From NCBI RefSeq assembly GCF_047495875.1, contig NC_092459.1:42644490-42708489 (forward strand): a stretch of 64,000 nucleotides of DNA. Reading direction: 5' to 3'. This document shows, in pieces, positions 48,901 to 63,331 of this stretch. Each line of letters begins with the position of its first letter. Position 1 is the first letter of the stretch. The notes below the pieces were generated by a model. It searched no databases. It was not told the DNA's origin and saw nothing but the letters and a program-made list of their open reading frames with translations. A program made the translations under genes and the position numbers. Source of the DNA: Pithys albifrons albifrons. Taxonomy: Eukaryota; Chordata; Aves; Passeriformes; Thamnophilidae.

Positions 48901-51900
48901 AAATTTTTTATTATTTCTCATTTTTACTTTTGAGAATCCCTACTCTCACCCCTGCAAGCACCACTGTACAAATTGAAATAGAATTCTGTATTCATCAAAC
49001 AGCTACTCTGGTAGAGTCATCCTTTTCATTCACAAGACCCTGTCATCCTTCTGACAAAAAAAAAAAAAAAAATGGAACAAGCAAAGACATGGAACTCTTC
49101 AAAGAGAAGAAAGATAGAACTTAGACATTAAATGCCACCAAGACCCATGCATGTTCAAGGGGTACCTGTAAAGAACCATGTACAGCTAACTCTTAAGAAA
49201 CTGTCCATCTCAGTTATGATCAAAATCAACGCTTCACTTTGAACATCTGATGCTACTCACTTTTAGGAGGCTGGTTGATATTCTTTAATTGATCACTTGG
49301 TTATTTTCAATTTTTATTTTGTCTTGTTATATTTAGATAGTATTTAAGTATTATAAATGTACAAATGCATAATAAGAAATTTATATAAAAGCAAATTTGT
49401 TTCAACAAAACTGATCTGCCTGTGATTTTAACATTCTAATGAGAATATTTTGTGCTATGAGAAAGCTAAAGGAATGAGAAAATGAAAAGGAGATACTTCA
49501 GGACTTGCATTAACTTTATAATGCTGATTATTTATTGTAGAGTACTGAGAAGCAAGCTTGAACGAGATGAGAACATTTACTTAATGAGCTCTTAAATGTA
49601 CATACTAAGAACCAAAAAGCTTTCTTAGGTTAGGAGTCTTCTTTTTAAGTAACACCTCATGATTTCAGTGCAAAAAAAATTTCCTTTCTTTATAATACTT
49701 AATTGTGCATAAATTACTCCTCTGTAAGAGGCCCAGAGATCTGGAAGGACAAAATTGCCCAATCTGGTGCTTTTCTTCTTGGAAGTAAGCAGTGAACCAG
49801 GGATTATGAAGATGTATGTCTACAGTTTATAATTAGTTGAAATTTAGGTAGATGAATTTCAAGGAATGGCCAGAAAGGGGAAGGTTAAGTCTGAGCAGAT
49901 TTAAAGAGCTACAGACATAGACTACAGTCTCTTTTTGCCCACAACAGAAAGGGAGTAGGGATTTCACAGCTCCTCCTTGACCAACAGGCTTAGATTCCTC
50001 TCATCTGACTGACCATAGTCATTGACAATACAGGTATCTGGGTATGAATTGGAATGCCTGGTTCCCCTCCTGGGTGATGGAGGGAAAAAGGTGTCTCAGG
50101 TTCAGTGGCCTATTTCTGATAATTCCTGTGCAATGCACTCTAGAAAATCTCATTCTCTGAAAAGGACTGAGGCACACACCTTGTCAATAAGCACACACAC
50201 TGCAGATGTCTATAATTTGGTCAGACACATCCAGCCTTTTTGTCTGGTCTAGTTCTCAGCATCCATATTAGTGCTGTTTAAGGCTTGTCTCTAAGAGTTG
50301 TACTACTCTGGCATAAATTGATTTTTTTTCTGCAAATCAGTGGAGACAGAAATGCTGCAGCATCAGGACTTCATCTGGTCTGGTCAGATGAATCATTCTA
50401 GAAAAATGTCTGGGTCAAGGCTCCTAATCTGGGTAATTGAGCAGATAATGCCTAACTCCTGGCTTCATTTTTTGGTGGTTCTTCTGCCTCAACAATGTTT
50501 GTCAGATGTGATCTACCATTTCAAGCTCTTTCCGTTTTCTTGAAAGAGCTCTAACGTTTTTCTTTCTCCAGAAGTGCTTTATGTTGTGATAAGGCAACTG
50601 TCCTTCTTTGCCTCACCTGATAATCTGTATTACTTGGAAAGCCAAGCCAAAGCAAAAACATATTTCCCTATCCAAGTTGCTGGTGGTAGACCATTGTACA
50701 TTGTCCTGTATGTGGTCTCACTGCAAAGGATTCCATTGGTTTATTCACCACATCAAGCAAGCAACAAATTTGAGTCCTGTTACAAACTTATTGTAATGAC
50801 ATTTACTTCCAGGCTGGTCTAAAAATCTGTAGAAAAAATTCAACTAGAAGTTCTGGATTTCATAAAAACCTAATTCTACTCACTTTCATCTGTGCAAATG
50901 TACATTTTGTATACAATAAAAATGAGGTATGCATCTCTATTTAATGGGTAAAAGTCCTATTCCCCTGTGAAGGACTATATTTTTCAAGAAGAAGGAGAAT
51001 CATGAATGTTTAACATTTAAAAGAAGGAAAATGCAGGAAATAATTGAATGTAAATTTATTTAATCCCAAACTTCCATTATAACACCAGACGTTTTTAAAA
51101 TTAACTAATTTTACATCATGAATGTCTAATCTATCCTCTGGCTACACAGGAAGATCTTAGTGAGAAAAGCAGGTGAAGATACCTAATCAGAAACTGAGCA
51201 ACTAAAATGCCAACTTTCCTGTTTCCTGATCAAGTTTTCATTCTTTCAAATTGTACTTATAAGTCTAGAGGTCAAAGCCAACTTCTATAGTTTACAGTTA
51301 TTATCCTGGATATCAACCTGGGTCACTGCTACATTTACCTTGCTGGTTTTTTTCTTATTTTAGGATTTTGATCAAAGATTCTGTTGGGGAAAGCCATCTT
51401 CCAGCCTGCCAGTTTTGCTTGTTCAAGGTAGCAGGATTTTTTCCTAATGGTAAAATGGGTTTTCATCTCTAAACTGTGTTAACACAGTTTACACATGTGA
51501 AAACAATGACTGCTTAGATCTATATTCCAATATGATATTTAAACTTTATGTTACTGATTTCTTTTTTAGCAGGAAGAGAAATTATAATGTCCTGGGCATT
51601 TATAACTGTTCTGCAAGGGATTCGGTGATGAAAAAAATATACTAGCATTGGGTGTCATAAGTAGCTTTTCACCATGTGTTGTTCCACAGTATTATGCAGA
51701 ATTTACTTAATGTTTGTTGCTCCTATGTGATTCCTCCACAGTTTGCAAGTAAATCTGCTCACATAGTCATAGAAAATGAGCACTTTACAAGTTATTTGAT
51801 ATTAAGAACCTATGAAATTTACCAGTGGTCATCCATGTCTGTTTTTTACTTGAATCCACAGAGCTCAGTTTCAGTTGCTTTCAGAACATGATTGCTGTTA

Positions 51901-54124
51901 ATACAACAGGAGCATACTTTTAGTATCAGGAACTGTTACAAAGCTAGCTTGAGCCTCTTCTTCAACTGTTTTTTATAAATATCAAATCACCAAACTAAAA
52001 GAGCATAGGCACTTCCACTGTAAACAAAAATGTTTCTCAAATATGCTGCCTAACAGTCAAATTCACTGACATTGAAAGTGCTTTTCACAGCCATAAACTC
52101 CTAATTGTTGCACAATGACAATACTCACAAGTCCAGCAAGCTATTTCTTGCATACTTGTAAAGTCAGACCAAACCAGACCCTATATTAATCATATCACTA
52201 GTATTGACTGTTTCATTTATTTTCCCATCTAAGTCTCTCAGACATACTTGAATGAAAAGCATGTCAGCCCATAATTCCTGGTTTCTGTTCAGTAATGGGA
52301 ATGACAAATGTATAGTTTGTAGCAATTTGTGTCAAACCAGTGTCATGTTATCTTTAAACTGTATTTGGTAGGGAATTTGAAGTGTTGTGAATAGGGCTAT
52401 CAGTCTCTCTACCACATACAACATTTTTGGAGACAATTTTCATCAGATTTGAATAATGTTTTGGCACAGGAACACTTTATCAAAGATCTGGAGGCAGCAT
52501 CTACACACAGTTTTCTTACATTTATCATGTCCCACATATTCTGAAAAAGTTAAAAAGAAACATACCATTTTCCTTTCCTTCTGGCTGGAAGTTCTATTAG
52601 TGCCTGTCATCAGTAGGGCAAAATGGCCACCAGAAACAAAGCTAGGCATTTTGTAATGGTTTGTCCAAACATTCAGTCAGAAAAAAACACCATCTCTTCC
52701 CCAAGAAACAGAGACTATCCCATTCTAATATTGGCTATGTATGTAAGTGTCATAAAAGGAGACCAACTTTAATGCTTCTCATAGGGTAGTAATTAGTGAT
52801 CAAAGAGCCATGTATAAGGGAAGATGGAGTGCATACTCAAGAGGAGATTTCATCAACAAAAGAGAGGGAACTTCTATCAAAATCCACTGAAGACATCTCC
52901 CTAAGGTTCAAGAGACCCTTTTATACATGACAATGTGAATTACTGCTGCCTCTATTCTGATCTGCGCAGCAGTCACGGTCTAATTTACAAGGACTGATGA
53001 ATGGCCATGATAACTTACATCATTTTAAATGTTTGTGGTTCATTGTTTCTGGTAGTAGTTTTAATTCTTTTCCTTCCTTAGTAACTTTAACACAAGAACA
53101 CTGAACTAAGAGCCTATGTGTTTATCATTACTTTCTGTTTGCTGTTATATGCATTTTCTGATAACTCTCAGTGGTGACATTGTCTGTCTCTCTCATAGTC
53201 TTAGCTTGCTTTAAATTTCCACTAACAGTAATGTGAGTTAGGCCTTGCAAAAAAAACCCATGACAATTAGAAAAAAAAGAAGTTGCCTTCAACACAGAAG
53301 CTTTGTTAAGTGGTAATACTTCATAAGACATGACATATATATTTATGTATAAAAGAGAAAAAGAGAAAGCATGGTAAGAGTAGAAATAACATAAATTTGT
53401 TGTATAATAATTAGAATTCATGTACAATTTCCTTCTAACAAAACATTAATGAGCCATCAGTTGCTCAAGCCAAACAGCAACTACAAATATTTAAAAAATG
53501 TGCGAATTACTGTTTTAATTGTTGAGTAATTCAACTTTCTCTCTACTGTTGATCAATTGCTGTTATAAGCAAACTATGCTTCTTTCAGTTTATGAGGGTT
53601 TTTTCCCCTAATTCATCAGAGGGCCTTTCCTATTTAATTACTTAATACAGAACTCTTAGAATTAGTGGGAAGTGCTTGGATCAAATGAAATCAGTTTGCT
53701 AATCCTAAGGCTCCTACTGTGCATACTATTCTCATATCCTTACTGGAAATGGAATTACTGCTATTTTGAATGAAGAGGGCAATGCTTCCGCACATTAATC
53801 ACCATTATTTATCAGTTATATGAGTCAGATTTCATCCTTCACTTCTGTTTTGATGCACTGCTGGATACAACAGCTTTGAAATTTCAATGTTCAAAATTAA
53901 AATTTAGAAGATATAATACAAAATATTTGAAGTAATGGTTACCAGACCAAGTGTGTGTTTTAACGGAAAACAGAAAAGAAAGTCTAAATATCACAATGAT
54001 GTGTTCCCATACATAGGCTTTTTTCAAACTATTTTTTATGTGAAAGCAAACAAAGGGAATGAGAGATCTAACGGTCCCTCTAGATCAGTATACTGCCTCT
54101 GATTGTAATAATATGTAGACAGCA
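45927..54124. other. AT-rich non-coding DNA, no gene seen
   Basis: About 8.2 kb without a recognisable transposon, exon or RNA gene. The longest open frame (142 codons, minus, 46039-46467) has no domain and includes simple hydrophobic runs. The only distinct structure is the perfect palindrome at 51470, and an A homopolymer lies near 49056-49073. Confidence 0.55.
51470..51491. repeat. Perfect 22-bp palindrome
   Basis: The arm taaactgtgtt is followed at once by its exact reverse complement aacacagttta with no spacer. It could extrude as a small cruciform or act as a symmetrical protein-binding site (its centre is GTTAAC). No element terminus is attached. Confidence 0.75.
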
Positions 54125-54693
54125 GAATCAGGGGAGTGATCATTTGATCATTCCCCTATACTTGGTACTGATGAGGTTGCATCTGGAGTACTGTGTCCAG
54201 TTTTGGGCCCCTCACTAACAGAAAGATATTGAAGCCTCAGAGCAGTCCAGAGAGGGGCAATAAAGCTAGTGAAAGGCCTGAAGCTCAAGTTCGATGAGGA
54301 GTGGGTGAGGGAGCTGGAGTTTATCCTGGAGAAAATGAGACTCAGGGAGTACCTTATGGTTCTCTACAGAAACCTGAAAGGAGATTGTAGTGAGGTAGGG
54401 AATCAGCATCTTGTTCAAAGTAACAAGTGGCAGGACAAGAGAAAATGCCCTCAAGTTGTACCAGGAGAGGTTTAGATTAAACATTAAGAAAAAGATTTCT
54501 TCACAGAAAGAGTTGTAAACCATTGGAACAGGCGGTTAAAGAAAGTGGTGGAGTCACCACCCCTGGAAGTGTTCAAAAAACATGTGGATATGGTGAAGAT
54601 GGTGGTGGTGCTATGTTGATGGTTGGTTGGACTTGATAACCTTAAAGGTCTTTTCCGATGACTGTATTTTTTCTCAGTAATTCTATGATTCTA
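54125..54693 (+). mobile_element. CR1 LINE 3' portion, plus strand
   Basis: This holds the 3' part of CR1. It begins near a ggggagtgatca word and continues with a gaggttgcatctggagtactg block. A tccagttttgggcccctca block and a gtccagagaggggcaataaa block follow. The 3' region has the aagatttcttcacagaaagag block, cctggaagtgttcaaa, ggttggttggacttgataa and the closing attctatgattctaa. Stop codons and indels break the frame; the 68- and 85-codon frames inside are remnants or shadows. Near its 5' edge a 26-bp near-perfect inverted repeat (54131-54156) replaces the normal CR1 text. Confidence 0.92.
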
Positions 54694-57600
54694 AGGGTGA
54701 AAATGAGGCAAGCATGTCTGATGCTTTTCCCTATTTTAAGTTATTTTTAGTGTAGTTCCAGATTTAAAGATAAGAGATCTTTTATGAGGTAAATATGGAT
54801 TCTAAGTTAGGATTATACAGAAGGCTGCAGTATTATCTAGAGGTAACATATGGCCTATCAATAAGCCAATTCAACTATCAAAAGTAATTTAGCAGGAAAC
54901 TTTGCATAGGTTAATTTATCTCAGTTATTACTGAATCATGTCTTTTGTATTTGGACCAGTTGGGTCTTCTGTTCTTGAAGTTGGCTAATTTAAACTTAAC
55001 ATTATGTTGCTATGCTGACTACAGCATAAAAAAATGTGGGGTTTTCCAGAAATACTGCACTGTGAGGTTGCTGCTTTGCAGGTAGTTTCATCAATGCCAA
55101 AACATATGCATAAGAGAGACAAGAGTTTCTTTTCTGTATTGAGTATGAAGGAAACTAAGTCATGTCTCTTGGATGTCTAATGAGAAAATGTTGAAATGAA
55201 GTGACACACGTCCCACCACAATCACCTCAACATCTACCACTGTTTTCCAGTATTGTTTTCTAGTCTAATTTTCTAGCATGTCTAGTATTCTCTATAGTCA
55301 TTGTTGTTTGGTGGGAGGCAAAATGTGCTGGGGAACTAAATGTGGAAACTTTTGAAGAGACATCAAATTTTATTCCTAGGGATTTCAATGTTTAGTCCAA
55401 GGGCAAGCCTAATAATTTACCATAATCCCAGGTATCACCTCATATTCTGATTTTCCAAGAATCTAGGAAAAATGTTGTAATATTTTTATCACAAATATTT
55501 ACTGCCCTCCTACTGCAGCTGTTCTAGAGATACAGGCATAGGTCATGTCTGTGATGGATCAAGAAAGATATTGACATTGCTAGCATTTAGCCTTTTCAAA
55601 TTCATTTAAATGAGATATAATTAGAAATCCCCTCAGCAACCTTTTCTGGTTCATAGCCTGGGCATGGGGCAAGTAATTACTGACTTAATTTTACTGTGTT
55701 CTCTGAAACCACTTATTTGAATGAACAGAGACAATCTCTTCTCTAAGGACACCAATTTTGTAGATATTATATGGCTGATCAAGTTCAGTAACTTGTTGCT
55801 AAAGGTACAAAATTATTTCTGTGAAACCAAATAAGCAAATCACTAACCATGGTCTTTGGAAAGGTACTGCACTGTTAAAAGTTGTTATCCTTTCAATGAG
55901 CTGTTACAGGGAAGCCACATCTGCTTACCTCTCTTGACAGATGGAAGTCAAAAGACCCCCAGAAGTACTATATTTAATGCTTATCCTGTTGTCCTTGCCA
56001 ATGTTCTCTTCCCCAAAAGTCAAAGCAGTCCTTAATCCTGGGTTCTGTAAACTTATCATTGCTGAACATAATACATATTGCAGTAGGCTACATTGTCATT
56101 GCATAATCCATTTATAACCTCATTTATTGAAATATTGTCAATACTAAACACATGAAATTGACTTTGCAGAGACAAACCTTTGAATTTAGAGGAAATTTTG
56201 TTTCCAGTCTTTACAATAAAGTTTCCTGTTCCAGTCTCTAGACACAACTTTCACATAAGTAATTTAGGGAAAATAATAATTTACCTCCTATTTTGTGAAA
56301 AGGTGTAAAATCGCAGGCAGACCCCCTGAATCATCTGCCCTTGAAATGTACAGATGATTCAGAATCCAGTCTCCAGAGAGCTGCATCCTGATCTCAATTC
56401 TATGACTGAAGACTGATTTCTAATATGTCAGACTATGCTGTAACCCAGCATGCATAAAATGAGTAAAGGACTTTATTTACTCTTATCTCTAAGTAAAGTT
56501 TCAGCTCTTCATTCTTTCCTAATATACATTTAAATGACTTCAAGTCCTCTTTATGTTTCAGTCTTAAAATGATACTTGATTTATTTCTGCTTTCTATGGT
56601 TTGTGCTCAAGGAAAAAGAAAAGAAACTTCATTAGATATTCACTTTGACATTCTGGCCCCAGAAGAAATAACGTTAGTTTCATACTTATCCATCTGCTTT
56701 CCTGTTTCAGCTGGAAAATCTCTGCTTATAATTATTCTAGGGACATGTGGGCAACCTTCCAGTTGTGCCATTAAAATCCATTACAATCTAACAACATGCT
56801 AATTAATGTTCTCTTATGGTTCTGCATGCAAAACTATGGTGGAAAATGTATCCCAAAATTAAAGTTTCTCATTTACAAGCAAAATTAAAATGATGTCTGT
56901 TACTTTCTTTGGTTGATATAAAACCTTAGTTTAACACATATACAACCATATTTAAATAAAAGTAGTTTGAATTTCAGACTAGAATACATAAAGTACTTTT
57001 AAAAGTCAGCTCTCACAAGAACAAGGCTGACCACTCATGTTGCCTAGCAACTGCATTTTGTTACAGGGAATCTCATATTGGACTGCAGTGATTTGGGGAG
57101 TACTAGTTAGAAGTAATAATTTGCATGAGAAATATATAAATGCCTGTTCTCATTAGGAACTACACCTCTTTTCTAAAAGTGGTCAGCAGTAGTTTGGAGT
57201 CAGCTTGTCTGCCTGGGGATGCTTTTCTCTGTATGAAATGGGAGGTGAACATCGCACTATCAGCAGCATATTGATGGAAAAACAAAGTGGTTCAGAAATT
57301 AACAGGGGAAAGGAACAAAATCTTGCTTGGCCTTTCACGATGCTAAGATAGTAACATATTGTGCATTTAATAATCTGTCCCATTGAAGAATTTCAAAGTC
57401 CTTTACTAGCATTCAAACTAGAAATGGTAAATTATCATCAGTCCTTATGGGGGGCAGGACATCCACTGACTGCTTATAGAATTTTTTTATTTTGCTTCAT
57501 TTTTTTCTTTTACACAATTTTTTATACTGGTTTAATTTTCCTCTACTTCCCTATGATTCCTTTTATTATGTTTTTATTATTGTTTTTCATCTTTGCTTTC

Positions 57601-58113
57601 ACTAAAACAATGATATCTGGCACTAGGGACACAAATTAGGTATCAAAAATAGCATTGAAATATGAAAGTTGAATATGCTTCAGCTCTATGGTTCTGTGTA
57701 ACAGTCCTGTGGGCAGAGCCATTCTAGGCAGCAGACTCAGAAACAAATTTAGAGGAAATAAACAGGCCCTGGTGGGTTGTAGTACATTTTGTGTGTTTTT
57801 CTGGCTATTACATTTGGGTTTGACTATAGGCCTTTAAAAAGCTCACAAAGACAAAAACCACAGACACTGTATCAACACATTAATTGATTATTTACATTTG
57901 CTGAATTCTGACTTTTTAAGTTCCGTAATTTTAAAGTGAGTTCTGTTCATGAGGTTTTGTGTTTCTGTCTTTTTGTTTCTCTTGAGGAATTTTATGTATG
58001 GACTTTTTAAACTTTTCCCAGAGGAATAATTAAATTGTGACATATTGTGAAAAAATAACGTCTCGTAAGCCTACAGTTCTTGTCTATGATAATACAGGCA
58101 CAACAATAATCAG

Positions 58114-58162
58114 TTCCATCCAGACTATAAGAAGCTTCAATTCCATCCAGACTATAAGAAGC
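58114..58162. repeat. Exact 27-bp tandem duplication (1.8 copies)
   Basis: The 22-base word starting ttccatccagac at 58114 is repeated exactly at 58141-58162, and the five bases ttcaa separate the copies. Complete identity suggests a recent duplication that may be polymorphic. Confidence 0.9.
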
Positions 58163-60507
58163 TGACCTGGCTTCAGGAGTCAGTATTTTCTTCAATCAAG
58201 AAGCACTAATTGATATGTTTCCTTTCAAGCTTCCAAATGCCCCCACCAGAATATGACTTCCCTTGAGCTCTCCACAACTAATTTCTGACAGAGGTTAGAG
58301 TAAGATTGAAAAACTCAATATGCTATTATACTATACATGGTGTTTCCTCTCAGCTAATACCAGTCTATAACTGAAGAATATTCTAAGTTTATACCTGTAC
58401 ATCCTTATTAAATACCCCTTTTAAAGTTCTCTTCCTTTAATTCATCTCACTGCTTTCCACTTTCTCACTTTTAGCTTTTACAGCCACAATATATTTCCAG
58501 TCTTATGTCTATGTTATTTAAAGAAGGAACTCCTTTTGCTGCCCCAAAAGTTCCTTTGGTACTTTCTGATGTAAGAATTGTCATCATTTCTTATCCACAT
58601 ATCTTTTGTGTGATACTTCAATATTGTAGGAAGAAGTGGTCTGTCTGTTACTAAACAGAATAAATAAATCTTCTAGTTGTATGATTTTATAGAACCTACC
58701 ATAAGACATGGTAGACTCTACCATAACATCCTCTGTTTAATGTTCGTACAGAAATCATTCCATACTTCAATTGTATCTGCTACCATTATCTTTACCTCTT
58801 TTTGTTCTACCATCTCCTTCTTTTAATTTTCTTTTTCTTTTTTATTTCCTAGTAGAAACAAAATCACATGAAGCATTCAAGATCTAGCTCATCATTAATT
58901 TATGTAATGGCATAACAATGTTTTATAGTGAGGAATTCTTAAACTGTTGGCAAGTTGGATGCTGTAGACTACTGAACATAAAGGTAAGTACTCATACATT
59001 TACTGCATCAGAGTTCAAGCACCATTGCATCTTTTCCAATATCAGGAATAAAGAAAAGGCTGTGGTTAATTCTGATTAAGTACCAAGATATAAAGATAAC
59101 ATACTTCATTATTTTGTGATATTTAAATTCTACTTGATAAGTGTAAAATCTAAGCCTGCAAGATTCAGAACAACCAATCATACCAGGAGATTATTTGAAC
59201 TGAATACCAACAAATATCACAGAGTATCTAAAATGCTAAGTCAGAAATGTTGAGCTGGTAGCAACTGAACACATAATCCTGTGCAATACGGACAGATATT
59301 TTAGGGAGTAAATTAAAATTCTTCTGTATATACCTCAGAGACACAACTAAAGCATTCAAAAATTCCACTGAAAGGCCTGTTGCTGCTGAATGGTGCAGTC
59401 CAAACATCCTCCCACTGGATGAATTAATGTTTAAGGAATAGGATATGCTGCTGATTGAAGAGATGGCTAATCTCAGAAAAGATCATAATAAGTACCTTAC
59501 TATATGGCTTCCATTCATCATACTCATTGAAAAGATCAATATTACAGGCAAAGAGGCACCACCTCTGTTTTCATTTATCAGTGTAAGCCAACTGTTAAAA
59601 TACTCGGGTCATTATTTTTTCTGTCTGCATTTGCATGCTTTCTGCAGTAACAGTAATGCCAAAATTACATCCCATTTCCTCTCAGGAGTTTATCTCCTCA
59701 CATAGATCTCACTATAACCCTGTGGCTGGTTTTGGTCTGATGTTTTGTTTTTTTTTTTATGTGGGAACTATTGGTAGCAAGATGGATCAAGTTCAAATAT
59801 GCATAGTCCTTTCAAAGTCAACAAATGGACAGCATTCTGCTCTTGATGTCAGTGTCCTGATTTCAGCTTCTTTTTCTGTCCCTGCACCAGGGAAACAAGA
59901 AAACACTTATTTTTACTTCCCCTATTATTAAAGCAGTCATTGTAATAGACTGCAGAGTGCACATATTCAGAGCTTTCTTATAACATGTATATTGCAAAAA
60001 CCAGCTTATCTACCTAGTGGCAAAGTCTATGTACAAAAGCACTAGACATTTCCCAAGTTTAAAATGAAAATGAATAAATACACATTTAGCTTCATAGAAT
60101 CTTCTTTTTGCATGCCAAATTTTTTTAAATGCATTACTGGTGTGTCTTTCCAAACAGCTGTGCCATTAGATGTTAAAAACTCAAAGAACATTAAATTACA
60201 CAGATGAATTCATAATGATATTATGGATGGTCCCAAAATATGGAGATACACATTATCACTTAAATCTCAGCTTCCTCCATGTGGAAGAGCCTCAGAATCC
60301 ATTTTCAGAGCACAAGAAAAATATTGCCATTTGAATTATAGGAAAATACTCACTGATCAAGAAATCACAAGGATGATAATTTTAAGCCCTTTACATATTT
60401 TTTTTCACACTAAAATTTCAAGCACTACACCAAATCTCTCCAAAATCAGTTTTGACTTTGGTATTTCACATAGTTACTGATGACATTTTTATAGTGGAAT
60501 TCCTCTT

Positions 60508-60525
60508 GGGGGGGGGGGGGGGGGG
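60508..60525. repeat. G18 homopolymer
   Basis: Eighteen consecutive G on the plus strand, flanked by cctctt and aagtgg. Such long G runs are rare in vertebrate DNA, can form G-quadruplexes and are error-prone in sequencing, so the true length is uncertain. Confidence 0.85.
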
Positions 60526-63331
60526 AAGTGGAAAACACTTAGAGGACTGGAAAGAGATGTGACTAAGACAGATGGTAAATCTCTCCTTCTGCAATGTCAC
60601 CAAGTGAGCATATTTGCTTAAGCATAACATTTTGTAAGGACTTTGTGAGTGACTAGCATTCAGAAATGTTAGTCAATTCAAATAGCAGTGGAAGAATCCT
60701 ATTTATTCCAGGAGAGTCTAAGCAGTGAGGGAGTTGCTTGTCCCCTGGTATTGAGAGGATTGCTTGTGCCTACCTCCCCTCAGGTGAAGAGAGAAACCAA
60801 AGATCACCAGCTTTTACAGTCAAAACCCCTCTTCTCTTCTGATGCCTCAACTGCCTGTTGCTGCTTCAATCTACTTTGAAATCATATTTTTATGTTCATG
60901 ATAGAATGGGTGTTCTTGAAAACACTGAGATTTAACAGGGTTTTTTTTACAAACTTCCTGCAAATGTGGAATAAGAAAACACTTAATGTTACTTGCAAGT
61001 ATAGCTGATATGGGCTAACACAAGGGGAAAAATAAAGTGCTTATCACAGAAGTATATGCATAGTGAGACTGGCAGGAACCTGTTGAAAGAATAAAAAGAG
61101 ATCCCGGACTGTGTTTTACAAGTGGCAGCTCCACCAAATATGAAAACTATTGCCTGGATCTAAAATCAGATACACTAAGCAGATGCTTAGGAAGCAAACC
61201 ACAGAAGTAACAATGCAGTCTCTACTGGTGTAGAGTCTGCCTGCAGCCCCAGAGTTATGCACTACAATGGAAAGTTCTGTTATTTCCAAGAATGGCTCCA
61301 GAGGAGGTCTGCCCAACTACAACTAGGCAACACAATTAATTATCTTCCAAAGCAGGCTGTCATTCCCATCAGCAAATTGAAGTTGTTTTACTTCACAAAT
61401 CCTGCACCAAGGGAGGCCATTGCTTTTCTTTGGGAAACTCCTCTGGAGCTTAGTCGTCCCTGCTTCTCGCTTTCTCTCCAGTGGACCATAATATTAATTA
61501 AACATTCTTTATGTTTCTATGTTTTAGCTTAATGCATTTTATGTTTTCCCAGTGGACATGACTTCCTTCAGGATTAGATGAACAAAACTGAGTCAATATC
61601 TCCTGAGAAACAGAAAAAATGCATTTATGAGAGACCACTTGTGTCTTAGTCTTTCAGTGGGCAACTGGTTTTTCTTCTGGTACATTTTCTAGTTGCTGAG
61701 AAAATTATATCTTTGCTTTGAAGATATAATGGCAAAAAGTTTCTCAGAGAGGCACGAGTCTGGGTCACTGACAACTATATTCCCAAACATTACACTGTCA
61801 GTGTAAGCTCCACAGTACTGTTAACAGCAGGTATTGACTCTTTTCTCATATGAACTCTGGAATAATGAACTCCTGATTCTCCTCTAACATCTCTGCTCAA
61901 CAGCAGGTATTGCTCATACTTTCCATGGTCATGATTTCAGCTTGTGAAATATTTTATTTTACTCTTTTGAGTTGCTGACTTCTATGTGCAATCCTTCATC
62001 TTGTGTTCTGCATTTTATTTCTCTCTATTAGTAACTATGTTCTACTAACTAAGTACTACTGAATTTTCAGTCACATGGGAACTAGATACTCAAATCCCAT
62101 TCAATGTCCAATTAGACAGACAGTTCTAATGGAAAGCCAGTGAAAATCTCAGCCATTATTTTTGACTCTGTTCTAATCTAACACACTATGGCTCATTCTT
62201 CAACCCTGAACTATTTTTTTTTTAATTTTTCTTCCTTTGATAAATATTGGCAGGGCTATCCATTTTAATCTTAACTAGGCATGCATTTTTGCCTTCTTCC
62301 TGTGGTTTTTAAACATTTTATCTCCTCTTTACAGACAGAAACACTGACACTATATTTGGTTATGCAGTACTCAATACTGTATTATACTCACTACATTTTA
62401 TTTTTCACAAGTTCATTTAACCAGTTATACTGAAATTATTGCAAAAACTCAAAAATTTGCTTTTGTGGAAATCTTGTGGCAGAGTTAATATTTCCTCATT
62501 TCTTGAAGTAAAGAAGTCTTCAGTCCAGGCTGATGTCTTTGTGTTGTTTGCCTGAACAGGGAAAACACATAGGACGAAATGTATCAACCTGAACACAGGG
62601 AAACAGTCTTTCAAAACTGGTTTTGATACATATTTTAAATATTTTATCCACTTACTTCTTAAATATTTCTTTACCTTACAGGCTAAAACATTGTGGCACC
62701 AAACTCTTGATGGCTATTTCAGTCACCTGTTAAATTTGACTTTTCTTAAACCACTTATTATGATATTTTAAGTCTAAAATTACATAAAAATAGTAATCAG
62801 TAGACTAAAATTTATCCTGGCATCTCTTTAAATGAACAGACCTCTCATTTCTTCATTTTTCATTTCAAAGGAAAAGATAGTTATGAAGATAATGGAGAAT
62901 CATCAGTTTCTTCAATTCACTTTATTTTAATTAAGAACTCATTTCAGCACTGTCTTTCCCAGCTTGCCAGGAAAAGAAAAAAAAAAAAAGAGAAAGTCAC
63001 TAAGGTCATAACAGACTATACTGACATGACATAGAATATTCTATTCACCTTGCTATCTCCATATAAGCAATTCTTTCCCATTTTTTGTGCCTTTCCTAAG
63101 CTGTAGCCTAAGATGGAACCTATTCTCTAATCAGCATGAGCTGAGTCCTGCTCCTATCATTGTTACTCTCCATTGCAACTCTCCTTTCCCTATTGATATT
63201 CTTGACTGCTTTTAAAATACACTAAGTCCATTTCAGTACTGAAAACTACAAATGTAATAACAAATACTAATTATTTAGATTGTTCTTCTCATCTGGAAAA
63301 CCACTTAGTTGCATCCTATTTCTGAAAATTT

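Larger units (their letters stand above)
54694..63331. other. AT-rich non-coding DNA, no gene seen
   Basis: About 8.6 kb of unique-looking sequence. Contents are a 27-bp direct duplication at 58114, an 18-base G run at 60508 and a 17-bp inverted repeat at 61790-61806 (ttacactg and cagtgtaa around one base). Open frames are 98 codons or fewer, with no domains or convincing splice context. Confidence 0.55.

Noticed and set aside
60010..60035. Second CTCF-like word (ctacctagtggca)
   Set aside because: It departs from the core motif at the conserved G positions and lacks the flanking bases; likely chance.
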